Shown here one piece after another: positions 1 to 9,328 of a stretch of DNA of 64,000 nt. The stretch is taken from the NCBI RefSeq assembly GCF_008329435.1, contig NZ_NPKN01000001.1, positions 885,261 through 949,260 of the forward strand. Direction: 5' to 3'. Made by a program: the position numbers and the translations under genes. The notes under the pieces were generated by a model. That model worked only from the letters and a program-made list of their open reading frames with translations. It was not told where the DNA came from and searched no databases. Position 1 is the first letter of the stretch, and each line of letters starts with the position of its first letter. Source of the stretch: Rhodanobacter sp. T12-5 (GTDB lineage: Bacteria; Pseudomonadota; Gammaproteobacteria; Xanthomonadales; Rhodanobacteraceae).

Positions 1-2
1 TG

Positions 3-137
3 GTGGTGTTTCGGCGTGAACTCGACAAATGCGGTGGCACGCTGAGCTGGCGTGGCACGAGTGATGCTCTGAACGAAGCAGCCGGCGTGCTTGGGCTGGT
101 GCAAATACTGGAACTGCCGGCCATCGAGCCGGCTTGA
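3..137 (+). CDS. STAS-domain protein, C-terminal fragment
   Basis: This is the 3' end of a gene whose start lies before the window; 44 codons are visible before the stop at 135-137. The residues read VVFRRELDKCGGTLSWRG followed by an ALNEAAGVLGL helix, which fits the last strand and helix of a STAS (anti-sigma-factor antagonist) domain. It stops 13 bases before cheY, so it is probably the first or an early gene of the chemosensory operon. STAS proteins usually act by binding a partner and being switched by serine or threonine phosphorylation; the phospho-site is not inside the visible part. The domain call is an inference from pattern and from the second STAS gene at the far end of the operon. 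Confidence 0.6.
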   Translation: MVFRRELDKCGGTLSWRGTSDALNEAAGVLGLVQILELPAIEPA

Positions 138-150
138 ACGAGGTGGCAGC

Positions 151-513
151 ATGGCAAAGATTCTTGCGGTAGACGATTCGGCTTCGATGCGCGGCATGGT
201 CGCATTCACCCTGCGCGGGGCCGGGCACGAAGTGGCCGAGGCCGAAAATGGCCAGTTGGCCCTGGACGTCGCACGCGGCAGCTCGTTCGACCTGGTGCTG
301 GCCGACGTCAACATGCCCGTCATGGACGGCCTGGCCATGGTGCGTGAATTGCGCACGATGGACGGCTACAAGGGCGTGCCGATCCTGATGCTGACGACCG
401 AGTCGCATACCGAAAAGAAGATGGAGGGCAAGGCGGCCGGTGCGACCGGCTGGCTGGTCAAGCCGTTCGACCCGGAGCAACTGCTGGCCACGGTCAAGCG
501 CGTACTTGGTTGA
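151..513 (+). CDS. cheY: CheY-type single-domain response regulator
   Basis: This 120-residue protein is a bare receiver domain. The acidic pocket is D8-D9, the phospho-acceptor is D52 in ADVNMPVMDG, the switch threonine is in LMLTTES (about T82-T83), and the conserved lysine is K104 in LVKPF. No output domain follows, so it should act by protein-protein contact after phosphorylation by CheA, as CheY does at a flagellar motor or another target. A GTG at 91 lies upstream in frame, but the ATG at 151 starts directly at the receiver fold and has a purine-rich AGGTGGCAGC before it. It sits 9 bases before cheA. Which output it controls cannot be read from the sequence. Confidence 0.93.
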   Translation: MAKILAVDDSASMRGMVAFTLRGAGHEVAEAENGQLALDVARGSSFDLVLADVNMPVMDGLAMVRELRTMDGYKGVPILMLTTESHTEKKMEGKAAGATGWLVKPFDPEQLLATVKRVLG

Positions 514-522
514 GGAAGAAAA

Positions 523-2526
523 ATGAGTGCGGTTGACCTGACCCAGTTCCACAAGACGTTCTTCGAGGAAAGCCTGGAAGGGCTCGACGCGATGGAGGCC
601 GCGCTGCTGGCGCTGGATTCGGGTTCGACCGATACCGAACTAGTACACACGATTTTCCGCGCCGCGCACTCCATCAAGGGCGGTGCGGCGACGTTCGGCT
701 TTACCGACGTGGCGGCGTTCACCCACGTCGCCGAGTCGCTGCTGGAAGAGGTGCGCAGCGAACGCCGGGCGGTGGAAGCGGAGCTGATCGAATTGCTGCT
801 GCGCTCGGTCGATTGCCTGCGCGCCATGCTGGCTCGATCCAGTAGCGGTCAGCCGGTGGCCGATGCCGAGAGCGAGGCGCTGCGCGCCGAACTCGTGCGG
901 CTGGTCAGTGGCGAGGCTGACGCGACCGCGGTGGTCGCGGCGGCCACGGTCGCGGCGGTCAGCGGCTGGGAGATTGGATTCTCCGCATTGCCGCACCTGC
1001 TGCAGACCGGCAACGATCCGCTGCGGCTGTTCCGCGAATTGCAGCAGCTCGGTCGCCTGGAGGTGGTGCGCGCATTCCTGCTCGACGGCGCACCGCAGCT
1101 GGCCGATCTGGATCCGAGCAGTTGCCATCTGGGCTGGGAGTTGCGCCTGCACGGCGACGTGGCCCGCGGCGACATCGATGCGGTGTTCGACTGGCTCGAC
1201 GGCGATTGCGAACTGACGATCAAGCCGCTGCAGGCAGCGTCTTCGGGCAATGCCGTCGCCGCCACGCCGCAGCAAGCGCCGGCGGTGGTGCAGCCGGAGG
1301 CGCCCGCGGCCGGTCGGCCGGTGCGCGAAACCGCCGTTGCCTCCAGCGAAGGCGGCACGATACGCGTGGGGATCGACAAGGTCGACGCGCTGATCAACAT
1401 GATGGGCGAACTGGTGATCACCCAGTCGATGCTCAGCGACATCGGCGAAAATTTCCAGTTGTCCAAGCTGGAGCATCTGCGCGACGGACTGGCCCAGCTC
1501 GAGCGCACCACGCGCGAGCTGCAGGAAAGCGTCATGCGCATCCGCATGCTGCCGATCGGCTCGGTGTTCAACCGTTTTCCGCGACTGGTCCGCGACCTGG
1601 AGCGCAAGCTCGGCAAGCAGGTCCGGCTGGAGTTGCACGGCGAGCACACCGAGCTGGACAAGACGGTGATGGAAAAGATCGGCGATCCGCTGGTGCACCT
1701 GGTGCGCAACGCGATCGACCACGGGCTGGAAATGCCGGCGCAGCGCAAGGCCGCGGGTAAGCCGGAAACCGGCATGCTCAAACTCAACGCGTATCACGAG
1801 GGCGGCAACATCGTGGTGCAGATCAGTGACGACGGCGCCGGCCTCAACCGGGACGCCATCGTCGCCAAGGCGCAACAGCGCGGGCTTATCCAGGCCGGCC
1901 AGGAGCTCAGCGATGCCGACGTGGCGGAGCTTATTTTCCAGCCGGGCTTCTCCACCGCCGCGCAGGCAACCGATCTTTCCGGTCGCGGGGTCGGCATGGA
2001 CGTCGTGCGCCGCAACGTGCGCGATCTCGGCGGTACCGTCAGCGTACGCAGCATCAGCGGCAAGGGCAGCACGTTCACCATCGCGCTGCCGCTGACGCTG
2101 GCCATCATCGACGGCCTTGCCACCGCGATCGGCAGCGAGCGCTACATCGTGCCGCTGATCTCGATCGTCGAATCGCTGCGGTTGCGCCCGGAGACGGTGC
2201 GCAAGATTGCCGGCGGTGGCGAGGTATTCCACTTTCGCGACGAATACGTGCCGATCATGCGCCTGCATCGCGCTTTCGCCTGCGCCGATGCGGTCACCGA
2301 CATCGAGCAGGGCATCGTGGTTGTGGTCGAGGACGACGGCCGTCGTGTCGGCCTGCTGGTCGACGACCTGCTCGGCCAGCAGCAGGCGGTGGTCAAGTCC
2401 CTCGAAGCGCATTACCAGCGCGTGCAGGGCATCTCCGGCGCCACGATCCTCAGCGACGGTTCGGTCGCGCTGATCGTGGATGTGAGCGGCGTGGTACGGC
2501 TGGGCCAGCGCCGCAAGGCGGCCTGA
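523..2526 (+). CDS. cheA: Chemotaxis histidine kinase CheA
   Basis: This 667-residue protein is the hub kinase of the chemosensory complex. It autophosphorylates and passes phosphate to CheY and CheB. Domains in order are an HPt domain with the phospho-histidine at about H49 (FRAAHSIKGG), a middle region about 160-240 that should dock response regulators, a dimerisation helix pair from about 285 (VDALINMMGELVITQ), a HATPase domain with the N box at about 390-400 (VRNAIDHGLE), G1 (DDGAGL) and G2 (GRGVGMDVV, about 487), and a C-terminal CheW-like domain. All catalytic boxes look intact. The ATG has a GAGGAAG ribosome binding site and lies 9 bases after cheY. About 200 bases without a gene separate it from cheW. 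Confidence 0.96.
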   Translation: MSAVDLTQFHKTFFEESLEGLDAMEAALLALDSGSTDTELVHTIFRAAHSIKGGAATFGFTDVAAFTHVAESLLEEVRSERRAVEAELIELLLRSVDCLRAMLARSSSGQPVADAESEALRAELVRLVSGEADATAVVAAATVAAVSGWEIGFSALPHLLQTGNDPLRLFRELQQLGRLEVVRAFLLDGAPQLADLDPSSCHLGWELRLHGDVARGDIDAVFDWLDGDCELTIKPLQAASSGNAVAATPQQAPAVVQPEAPAAGRPVRETAVASSEGGTIRVGIDKVDALINMMGELVITQSMLSDIGENFQLSKLEHLRDGLAQLERTTRELQESVMRIRMLPIGSVFNRFPRLVRDLERKLGKQVRLELHGEHTELDKTVMEKIGDPLVHLVRNAIDHGLEMPAQRKAAGKPETGMLKLNAYHEGGNIVVQISDDGAGLNRDAIVAKAQQRGLIQAGQELSDADVAELIFQPGFSTAAQATDLSGRGVGMDVVRRNVRDLGGTVSVRSISGKGSTFTIALPLTLAIIDGLATAIGSERYIVPLISIVESLRLRPETVRKIAGGGEVFHFRDEYVPIMRLHRAFACADAVTDIEQGIVVVVEDDGRRVGLLVDDLLGQQQAVVKSLEAHYQRVQGISGATILSDGSVALIVDVSGVVRLGQRRKAA

Positions 2527-2729
2527 TCGACATTTCTCGCAGCCGGTAGCGATCCGCCAATGCCGCGACGCGACGAACGATCGCCGCGCCGCGGATTCTT
2601 GCCGCGCGACCGCGCGATCGACTTCCGCTGCACCAATGACGCCGCTCAAGTTTCCAACGACAGCGCCGACACAGTCATGGCAGAAGGACGTTCGCGAGCG
2701 TCCGTCACCAGGCAGCAGGTAACCGGCTC

Positions 2730-3236
2730 ATGTACGAAAACAATCAGGATGCGGCACCGGTGTTGCAGCAGCTCACCTTCAATCTGGCTGGCGAGGAGTA
2801 CGGCGTGGACATCCTCGCCGTGCGCGAAATCCGCGGCTGGTCGCGGGTGACGCGCATCCCGCAGACGCCTGCGCACCTGCTCGGCGTGCTCAACCTGCGC
2901 GGCGCGATCGTGCCGATCATGGATCTGCGCCTGCGCTTCGGGCTGGAGCGGGAGAGCTACGGCGACAGCACGGTGGTGATCATCCTGGCCATTGCCGAGC
3001 GCCTGTTCGGCATCGTGGTGGACGCGGTATCCGATGTCGTCGACATCGATCCGGCAGCGATCAAGCCGGTGCCCGACATGGGCGTGATCGTCGACACCCG
3101 TTATCTGAAAGGCCTTGCGACTCACGTCGAGCGCATGGTGATGCTGTTGGACGTTGAGAAACTCATGCGTCCGGAAGACGTGGAAACACTGGATGCAGCC
3201 ATGCCGGCCATCCATGAAGTCGAAGTTGCCGCCTGA
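2730..3236 (+). CDS. cheW: Chemotaxis coupling protein CheW
   Basis: This 168-residue protein is a single CheW domain that links receptors to CheA in the membrane array. The N-terminus has the usual strand LTFNLAGEEYGVDILAVREI, followed by RIPQTPAHLLGVLNLRGAIVPIMDLR and later GIVVDAVSDVVDI, which are the hallmark segments of the fold. Length is normal for the family. It lies 12 bases before the receptor gene, so both are probably translated from one transcript. The 203-base space upstream of it could hold an internal promoter, but none stands out. Confidence 0.95.
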   Translation: MYENNQDAAPVLQQLTFNLAGEEYGVDILAVREIRGWSRVTRIPQTPAHLLGVLNLRGAIVPIMDLRLRFGLERESYGDSTVVIILAIAERLFGIVVDAVSDVVDIDPAAIKPVPDMGVIVDTRYLKGLATHVERMVMLLDVEKLMRPEDVETLDAAMPAIHEVEVAA

Positions 3237-3248
3237 CCGGGAATCAAG

Positions 3249-4994
3249 ATGAAGATCAAGAATTTGAAGCCTTACCTGCTGCGCCTGACCACCTTGACTG
3301 TCAAGGCGCGCCTGATCGGCGTGCTCGGGCTATTGTGCGCAATGCTGCTGGTAGGCGCCTGGATCGGCCTGGGCGGCATGGCCAGGGCGAACGAGAGCGC
3401 GCGCACCATCTACCAGGACGAGTTGATCCCGCTGACCAGCATCAACGAGGTCGCACGCGGATCGCTGAACAGCTTCATCGCGCTGAGCGAAGCGGCGTTC
3501 CACAAGGACGACAAGGCCATCGTCAAGCAGAAGCTCGACGACGTGGCCAAGACCGAGGCCGACAACGCAGCCCTGCTCAAGAAGCTGGGCACGACCCAGA
3601 TGTCGCCGGCGGTCAAGAAACAGTGGAAGGCGTTCGAGAGCGCCCGCAGCGACGTGTCGTCGTCCTTGTCCGAGATCACCGATGCCCTGAACAAGGCAGA
3701 CGAGGGCGCCAACGGCCTGCTGTATTCCGACGTGCTGCCGAACGTGTCGATCATGAGCTCGGAGATGACCAAGCTGATCGCCATGCAGGTCGAAGAGAGC
3801 CGCCAGCAATACGAATCGGCCCTGGCCAGCTACAACCGCATCCGCGTCATGACCTTCGGTGCGCTCGGCGCGGGCATGTTGCTGGCGGTGCTGATGGCCT
3901 TCTTCCTGATCCGCTCGATCGTCGGCACGCTCAACCGTGCGGTGCGCGTGGCCAACGCCATTTCGCAGGGCCAGTTGGGCCACAACATCGTGACCCGTCG
4001 CAAGGACGAGCTGGGCAAGTTGCTGGAGGCGTTCCGACTGATGGACGAGCGGCTCACCCTGACCGTGGGCGAAGTACGCCGGGGTTCGGATGCGGTCAGC
4101 ACGGCTGCACAGCAGATTGCCCACGGCAACGACGACCTCAGCCAGCGCACCCAGGAACAGGCTTCCAGCCTGGAGGAAACCGCGTCCTCGATGGAGCAAA
4201 TGACCTCGACCGTCAAGCAGAACGCGGAGAACGCCAGCCACGCCAACCAGCTTGCCCGCGGTGCCCGCGAACAGGCCGAGCGTGGTGGCGAAGTGGCAGG
4301 CAAGGCCATTATCGCGATGAGCGAGATCAACAGCTCCAGCAGCAAGATCGCGGACATCGTGGGACTGATCCAGGAGATCGCCTTCCAGACCAATCTGCTG
4401 GCGCTGAACGCGGCGGTGGAAGCGGCACGGGCCGGCGAGCAGGGCCGCGGCTTTGCCGTGGTGGCCACCGAAGTGCGCAGCCTGGCGCAACGCAGCGCCG
4501 GCGCCGCCAAGGAGATCAAGGGCCTGATCAACGACAGCGCCGAGAAGGTGCGCAGTGGCTCGGAACTGGTCAACCAGTCCGGCAAGGCGCTGGCCGAGAT
4601 TGTCGACAGCGTGAAGAAGGTCACCGACATCGTGGCCGAGATCGCCGCGGCCAGCCAGGAACAATCCGCCGGCATCGACCAGGTCAACAACGCGGTCATG
4701 CAGATGGACGAAATGACCCAGCAGAACGCCGCGCTGGTCGAGGAAGCCGCTGCCGCTGCCCGCGCCATGCAGGAGCAGGCTGGCGAACTGACCCAGCAGG
4801 TCGGCTTCTTTCACCTCAACGATGCTGCGACGTCATCCGCAACACGCGCGCCGACGCGCGCGCAGACCGTCGCAGCGGAGGCCGAAGCGGTTTTCGCCGC
4901 CGTGCGCAGCGCGCCGGTGGCAACGCTGCCACCGTCGCGTCCGCAGCGGGCCGCGGTTGAGACCCAATCGGCTGGTGTCTGGAAGGAATTCTGA
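3249..4994 (+). CDS. Methyl-accepting chemotaxis protein, transmembrane
   Basis: This 581-residue receptor has a first membrane segment at about 21-42 and a second at about 198-220. A helical periplasmic domain of about 155 residues between them resembles the four-helix-bundle ligand domains. A HAMP domain and a long cytoplasmic coiled coil follow. The signalling tip is [22 protein letters not shown] followed by RGFAVVATEVRSLAQRSA, and glutamine/glutamate-rich helices flank it as methylation sites. The last five residues are VWKEF, which matches the xWxxF pentapeptide used by some receptors to tether CheR; cheR is the next gene, 2 bases on. The ligand cannot be predicted. Confidence 0.95.
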   Translation: MKIKNLKPYLLRLTTLTVKARLIGVLGLLCAMLLVGAWIGLGGMARANESARTIYQDELIPLTSINEVARGSLNSFIALSEAAFHKDDKAIVKQKLDDVAKTEADNAALLKKLGTTQMSPAVKKQWKAFESARSDVSSSLSEITDALNKADEGANGLLYSDVLPNVSIMSSEMTKLIAMQVEESRQQYESALASYNRIRVMTFGALGAGMLLAVLMAFFLIRSIVGTLNRAVRVANAISQGQLGHNIVTRRKDELGKLLEAFRLMDERLTLTVGEVRRGSDAVSTAAQQIAHGNDDLSQRTQEQASSLEETASSMEQMTSTVKQNAENASHANQLARGAREQAERGGEVAGKAIIAMSEINSSSSKIADIVGLIQEIAFQTNLLALNAAVEAARAGEQGRGFAVVATEVRSLAQRSAGAAKEIKGLINDSAEKVRSGSELVNQSGKALAEIVDSVKKVTDIVAEIAAASQEQSAGIDQVNNAVMQMDEMTQQNAALVEEAAAAARAMQEQAGELTQQVGFFHLNDAATSSATRAPTRAQTVAAEAEAVFAAVRSAPVATLPPSRPQRAAVETQSAGVWKEF

Positions 4995-4996
4995 GC

Positions 4997-5881
4997 GTGA
5001 ACGCGGTGGTCGGCACGCTTGATGAACATGGCACGCCCCCGGCAGGCAGCGGGCCCGTGCTGGGCCAGGCCGACTTCCAGTATCTGCGTGCCTTCGTGCT
5101 GGAGCATTGCGGCATCGCGCTGGGCGAACACAAGCACCAGTTGGTGCAGGGGCGCTTGTTCCGGCGCTTGCGCGCGCTGGGCCTGTCGAACTTCAGCAGC
5201 TATTGCGATCTGCTGCGGAACGATCCGCACAGCGAACTGGGTGAGCTGGCCAGCGCGATCAGCACCAATGTGACCTCGTTCTTCCGCGAAGCGCATCACT
5301 ACGACCTGCTGGTCAACGAGCTGCTGCCGCGTTGGCTGGAGCAAAAACGCCGCGCGGGAGACCGCTTGCGGATCTGGTCGGCTGGTTGTTCCACCGGCGA
5401 AGAGCCGTATGCGCTGGCGATGGTGCTGGCCGAGGCGCTGGAGAGCCGCGACAGCACGGTGGATGCCAGGATCCTGGCCACCGACCTCTCGCCACAGGCA
5501 CTGGAGACCGCCCGCAAGGGCGTCTATTCGCTGGAGCGCATCGCCGGCATCAGCGAGGAGCGTTGCCGTCGCTGGATGCTGCGTGGAAGCGGCGAGTTCG
5601 AAGGGCTCGCCTGCGTGCATCCGCGCCTGCGCGAACTGGTCACCATCGAACCGCTGAACCTGTTGCATCCCTGGCCGATGAGCGGTCCGTTCGACGCGAT
5701 CTTCTGCCGCAACGTGGTGATCTATTTCGACCAGCCGACCAAGCAGCGCCTGTTCAAGCGCTACGCCGATCTGCTGCCGGTGGGCGGCCACCTGTTCCTC
5801 GGCCATTCCGAATCGCTGCACGGCATCAACGATCAATTCGAACTGATCGGGCGCACGGTGTACCGGAAGATCGCCGGATGA
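4997..5881 (+). CDS. cheR: Chemoreceptor methyltransferase CheR
   Basis: This 294-residue protein transfers methyl groups from S-adenosylmethionine to receptor glutamates and opposes CheB. An N-terminal helical domain (about 15-85) recognises the receptor. The catalytic domain carries WSAGCSTGEEPYALAM, the SAM-binding loop, and later CRNVVIYFD. Translation starts at GTG 4997, 2 bases after the receptor stop, and no in-frame ATG fits the family start better. The 3' end overlaps the start of cheD by four bases (ATGA). The upstream receptor ends in a likely CheR-binding pentapeptide, so the two are probably physical partners. Confidence 0.95.
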   Translation: MNAVVGTLDEHGTPPAGSGPVLGQADFQYLRAFVLEHCGIALGEHKHQLVQGRLFRRLRALGLSNFSSYCDLLRNDPHSELGELASAISTNVTSFFREAHHYDLLVNELLPRWLEQKRRAGDRLRIWSAGCSTGEEPYALAMVLAEALESRDSTVDARILATDLSPQALETARKGVYSLERIAGISEERCRRWMLRGSGEFEGLACVHPRLRELVTIEPLNLLHPWPMSGPFDAIFCRNVVIYFDQPTKQRLFKRYADLLPVGGHLFLGHSESLHGINDQFELIGRTVYRKIAG

Positions 5882-6528
5882 GCCTCCTGGCCGACAGACG
5901 TTCAGCACCGCCGATCCATGCACCGGCACTGCCGGGCTTCGAGCACCTGCGTCGCTACTGGGATCCGACGCAAGCGTGCATGACCGTGAAGGTGCTGCCC
6001 GGGGAGTTCTATGTCAGCGCCCAGCACGAGCTGGTCACCACCGTGCTCGGCTCCTGCGTCGCCGCCTGCATCCACGATGCACGCCGCGGCATCGGCGGCA
6101 TGAACCACTTCATGCTGCCCGAGCCACGCGGCGAGCGCGACGGCTGGTCGTCGACGGTGGGGCGCGCGGCGCGCTACGGCAGCGACGCGATGGAGCAACT
6201 GATCAACGCGATCCTGATCGCCGGCGGCCAGCGTGCCGACCTGCAGGTCAAGATATTCGGCGGTGGCCGGGTGCTGGCGCAGCTCACCGACATCGGCCAG
6301 CGCAACATCGACTTCGTGCAGCGCTACATCGCCGCCGAAAAGCTGAACCTGTGCGCATCCGACCTGGGCGACGTGTATCCGCGTCAGGTGCAGTTCTTCC
6401 CCGACAGCGGGCGGGCCCGCGTGCGCCTGCTGCGTCGCCATGACGACGTGGCATTGGTGGCCGACGAGCCCGGTTACCTCAAGCGTTTGGCAAATGACCC
6501 GATAAAGGGTGAGGTCGAGCTTTTCTAG
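5878..6528 (+). CDS. cheD: Chemoreceptor glutamine deamidase CheD
   Basis: This 216-residue protein deamidates receptor glutamines to glutamates. The catalytic cysteine is in VLGSCVAACI and the histidine in GGMNHFMLP, both conserved in the family. IFGGGRVLAQ is a further family segment. About 45 residues precede the core, which is longer than in short CheD proteins. The start ATG overlaps the cheR stop, so it is translationally coupled. The protein ends in GEVELF, and nearly the same tail (GEIELF) ends the receptor-like protein two genes on, which suggests a shared docking partner. That reading is an inference. Confidence 0.93.
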   Translation: MSLLADRRSAPPIHAPALPGFEHLRRYWDPTQACMTVKVLPGEFYVSAQHELVTTVLGSCVAACIHDARRGIGGMNHFMLPEPRGERDGWSSTVGRAARYGSDAMEQLINAILIAGGQRADLQVKIFGGGRVLAQLTDIGQRNIDFVQRYIAAEKLNLCASDLGDVYPRQVQFFPDSGRARVRLLRRHDDVALVADEPGYLKRLANDPIKGEVELF

Positions 6529-6605
6529 CGGTGCCTGGCACCGCGAAGGCCGACGAGGCTGCCGTCGAATGCGACGCGGCTTGAGCTTTTTGGCAAGTGA
6601 GACGG

Positions 6606-7703
6606 ATGGCAATGGAAAGAGTTCGTGTTCTGGTAATCGACGACTCGGCGTTGGTGCGCAAGCTGATGACGGCGATGCTTGCCTGCGATCCGGCGATCGA
6701 AGTGGTCGGTACCGCCGCCGATCCGCTGATCGCCCGCGAGAAGATCAAGCAGCTCGATCCGGACGTGCTGACGCTGGACGTCGAGATGCCGCACATGGAT
6801 GGCCTGACCTTTCTTGAAAACCTGATGCGGCTGCGGCCGATGCCGGTGGTGATGGTGTCGTCGCTGACCGTGCAGGGTGCGGACGTGACGTTGCGTGCAC
6901 TGGAGCTCGGCGCGGTCGACTTCCTCGCCAAGCCCAGCAGCGACCTGGCCAACAGCTTCGGAGCCAGCGCACAGGAGATCTGCGCCAAGGTGAAGCTGGC
7001 CGCCACGGCGCGCCCGCGGGCGCGCACGGCGGTACGCAAGCTGGATGTTCCGCCGAGGCTCTCGGCCGATGCCGTGCTGCCGCGCGCGCAGACGCCCGGG
7101 TCCCGCGGCGGCAGCCCGATCATCGTGATCGGCGCCTCCACCGGCGGCACCGAAGCGGTGCGCGTGGTACTGGAGGCGATGCCGCCGGATGCGCCGCCGA
7201 TCCTGGTCACCCAGCACATCCCCGCGGCCTTCAGCGGCCCGTTCGCGATGCGCATGGACCGTTGTTCGGCGATGCGCGTGTGCGAGGCGCACGACGGTCA
7301 GCCGATCCAGACCGGCCACGCCTACATCGCCCCCGGCAGCCACCATCTGCTGGTGATGTGGGATGGCGCCAAGTACGTATGCCGGCTGCACGACGGTCCG
7401 CCGGTGAACCGCCACAAGCCCAGCGTGGATGTGCTGTTCCGCTCGATGGCCGCCAGTGCCGGCGCCAGCGCGATCGCGGCATTGCTGACCGGCATGGGCG
7501 ACGACGGCGCGCGCGGGCTGCTCGAACTGAAACAGGCCGGCGCCAGGACGCTGGTGCAGGACGAAGCCAGCTCGGTGGTATGGGGCATGCCCGGCGCCGC
7601 CTGGAAACTTGACGCGGCCAACGAAATGCTGCCGCTCGATCACATTGCCGCGCGCCTGCTGACTCTGGCGCGCCAACCTCATGACGGCGTTTCACGCGCC
7701 TGA
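6606..7703 (+). CDS. cheB: Chemotaxis response regulator methylesterase CheB
   Basis: This 365-residue protein removes receptor methyl groups when phosphorylated by CheA. The receiver domain has DDSALVRK near the N-terminus and the phospho-acceptor at about D58 ([10 protein letters not shown]). The esterase domain holds the catalytic serine at about 178 (GASTGG), histidine at about 204 (VTQHIP) and aspartate at about 300 ([10 protein letters not shown]). The start is uncertain: GTG 6597, ATG 6606 and ATG 6612 are all in frame and none has a strong ribosome binding site. ATG 6606 is used here. A 77-base space separates it from cheD. Confidence 0.94.
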   Translation: MAMERVRVLVIDDSALVRKLMTAMLACDPAIEVVGTAADPLIAREKIKQLDPDVLTLDVEMPHMDGLTFLENLMRLRPMPVVMVSSLTVQGADVTLRALELGAVDFLAKPSSDLANSFGASAQEICAKVKLAATARPRARTAVRKLDVPPRLSADAVLPRAQTPGSRGGSPIIVIGASTGGTEAVRVVLEAMPPDAPPILVTQHIPAAFSGPFAMRMDRCSAMRVCEAHDGQPIQTGHAYIAPGSHHLLVMWDGAKYVCRLHDGPPVNRHKPSVDVLFRSMAASAGASAIAALLTGMGDDGARGLLELKQAGARTLVQDEASSVVWGMPGAAWKLDAANEMLPLDHIAARLLTLARQPHDGVSRA

Positions 7704-7720
7704 CCTTCGGATTACGGCCC

Positions 7721-8908
7721 ATGCTTTCCTCATCCCGAATCACCCGGCTTTTCGCTACCCAGCCCATCTACGGCTGGCTCGCCAGCACGCTGGCCCTGTT
7801 GCTGGCGCTGCTGTGGCAACCGGCCTGGCTGGCGCCGTTGCTGATCGTGGTGCTGACGGCGGTGTGGATCGTCGAAAGCCGTCGCCACGCCCCGGCAACG
7901 CCGCCGCTGGTCGTGGCCAACAACAGCACGCCGGTGCGCGAGGCGCTCGAAGACGTGCGCGGGGCGCTGGTCGACGAGCTCGGCCACGCCACCCGCGAGC
8001 TGCACCAGGGGCTCGACCTGCTCAGCGATGCGGTGTCCGAACTGGGCGGCGGCTTCGATGGCCTGTCGCACAAGACCGGCCTGCAGCAATCGCTGCTCAA
8101 GCAGATCATCGACGCGCAGAACGGCGGAGTCTCGGTACAGGATTTCGCTGCACGCACCGGCGACCTGCTGCAGCACTTCGTCGGCATGATCGTGCAGATG
8201 TCGCGCGAGAGCCTGCGCATCGTCTATCGCATCGACGGCATGGCGAAGGAGATGGATGCCGTGTTCGGCCTGCTGAAGAACGTCAACACGATCGCCGAGG
8301 AAACCAACCTGCTGGCGCTGAACGCCGCGATCGAGGCGGCCCGCGCGGGCGAATCCGGCCGCGGCTTCGCGGTGGTGGCCGGCGAGATCCGCAACCTGGC
8401 CAGTAATTCCAACCAGTTCAACGAGCAGATCGGCAGCCATGTCGAGCGCGCCCGCACGGCGATGGAGCAGTTGCGTGGCCTGGTCGGCACGATGGCTTCG
8501 CAAGACCTGAATGTGGCGCTGTCGGCCAAGGGCGGCATCGACGCGATGATGGCGCACGTCACCGAAAGCGACGCGCGCACCAGCGCGGTGGCCGACCAGG
8601 TGGTCGAGATCAATCGCGGCCTCGGCAGCGACGTCTCCACCACGATCCGGTCACTGCAGTTCGAGGACATCCTCAGCCAGTTGCTGCGCCAGACGCGCAC
8701 CCGGCTGGTCGAATTGCAGGAGGTCGTGGGCGAATGCACGCGCGACATCGAGGAGCTCGCCTGCGCGCCGGTCGACGCCGAAGCGCTGGTCGAACATGCG
8801 CAACGGGTACGCAGCCGGCTGGCCATTCAGCGCGAGAAGGCACGCCTGCGCTCACGAGGTCCGGCGTTGCAGAGTTCGATGGACGCCGGCGAAATTGAAT
8901 TGTTCTGA
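7721..8908 (+). CDS. Short MCP-like signalling protein with N-terminal membrane hairpin
   Basis: This 395-residue protein has two closely spaced hydrophobic stretches (about 18-50), then a coiled coil with a receptor-type signalling tip: [19 protein letters not shown] followed by [17 protein letters not shown]. It has no periplasmic ligand domain and no HAMP domain that I can recognise, so it may sense at the membrane or inside the cell. The adaptation-site pattern is poor and the C-terminal half ([20 protein letters not shown]) diverges from standard receptors. The last six residues are GEIELF, like the GEVELF end of CheD. The start has no clear ribosome binding site and lies 17 bases after cheB. 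Confidence 0.85.
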   Translation: MLSSSRITRLFATQPIYGWLASTLALLLALLWQPAWLAPLLIVVLTAVWIVESRRHAPATPPLVVANNSTPVREALEDVRGALVDELGHATRELHQGLDLLSDAVSELGGGFDGLSHKTGLQQSLLKQIIDAQNGGVSVQDFAARTGDLLQHFVGMIVQMSRESLRIVYRIDGMAKEMDAVFGLLKNVNTIAEETNLLALNAAIEAARAGESGRGFAVVAGEIRNLASNSNQFNEQIGSHVERARTAMEQLRGLVGTMASQDLNVALSAKGGIDAMMAHVTESDARTSAVADQVVEINRGLGSDVSTTIRSLQFEDILSQLLRQTRTRLVELQEVVGECTRDIEELACAPVDAEALVEHAQRVRSRLAIQREKARLRSRGPALQSSMDAGEIELF

Positions 8909-8919
8909 AGGAGCGCAAG

Positions 8920-9219
8920 ATGATCGTCCACCACGACAGCGAACACGATTGCCTGACCCTGCAACTGGGCGAGCGCTTCGATTTCAGTATCCATCGCGAT
9001 TTTCACGACGCCTGCCTAGGCAGCGGGAGCACGGCGCGCAGCTATGTCATCGACCTGGGCGAAGTGACCAGCATGGACAGCTCCGCGCTGGGCATGCTGC
9101 TGCTGTTGCGCGAGCATGCGGGCGCCGATCGCTCCGAGATCCGCATCGTCAATGCCGGCAGCGAATTGCGCAACACGCTGCGCGTGGCCGGCTTCGACAA
9201 GTTGTTCGTGCTGCACTGA
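8920..9219 (+). CDS. STAS-domain protein
   Basis: This 99-residue protein is a lone STAS domain of the anti-sigma-factor-antagonist type. The core YVIDLGEVTSMDSSALGMLL has the loop serines where family members are phosphorylated. The ATG follows AAGGAGCGCAAG, a strong ribosome binding site, 11 bases after the receptor-like gene. It is the last gene of the operon, and a strong terminator follows. No serine kinase of the RsbW type is in the window, so its partner is unknown. A role in fine-tuning the CheA complex is an inference from position. Confidence 0.88.
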   Translation: MIVHHDSEHDCLTLQLGERFDFSIHRDFHDACLGSGSTARSYVIDLGEVTSMDSSALGMLLLLREHAGADRSEIRIVNAGSELRNTLRVAGFDKLFVLH

Positions 9220-9281
9220 GCCCGCTGCGTGGCATCGCCGGGCCAACCCGGGCAGCCGTGAAACATCGGAAATACGCGCAG

Positions 9282-9309
9282 AAAAAAGGCTCCTTGCGGA
9301 GCCTTTTTT
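9282..9309. terminator. Bidirectional rho-independent terminator
   Basis: The arms AAAAAAGGCTCC and GGAGCCTTTTTT are perfect complements around a four-base loop. The A-run and T-run make it work in both directions. It separates the chemosensory operon from the convergent secreted-protein gene that ends at 9329. Confidence 0.95.
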
Positions 9310-9328
9310 CTGGGGCGGTGCGGCAGGA

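Noticed and set aside
640..2649. A 669-codon open frame on the minus strand across cheA
   Set aside because: It is a GC-driven shadow of cheA; the translation has no family motif and is full of H, R, Q and D as expected for the reverse frame.
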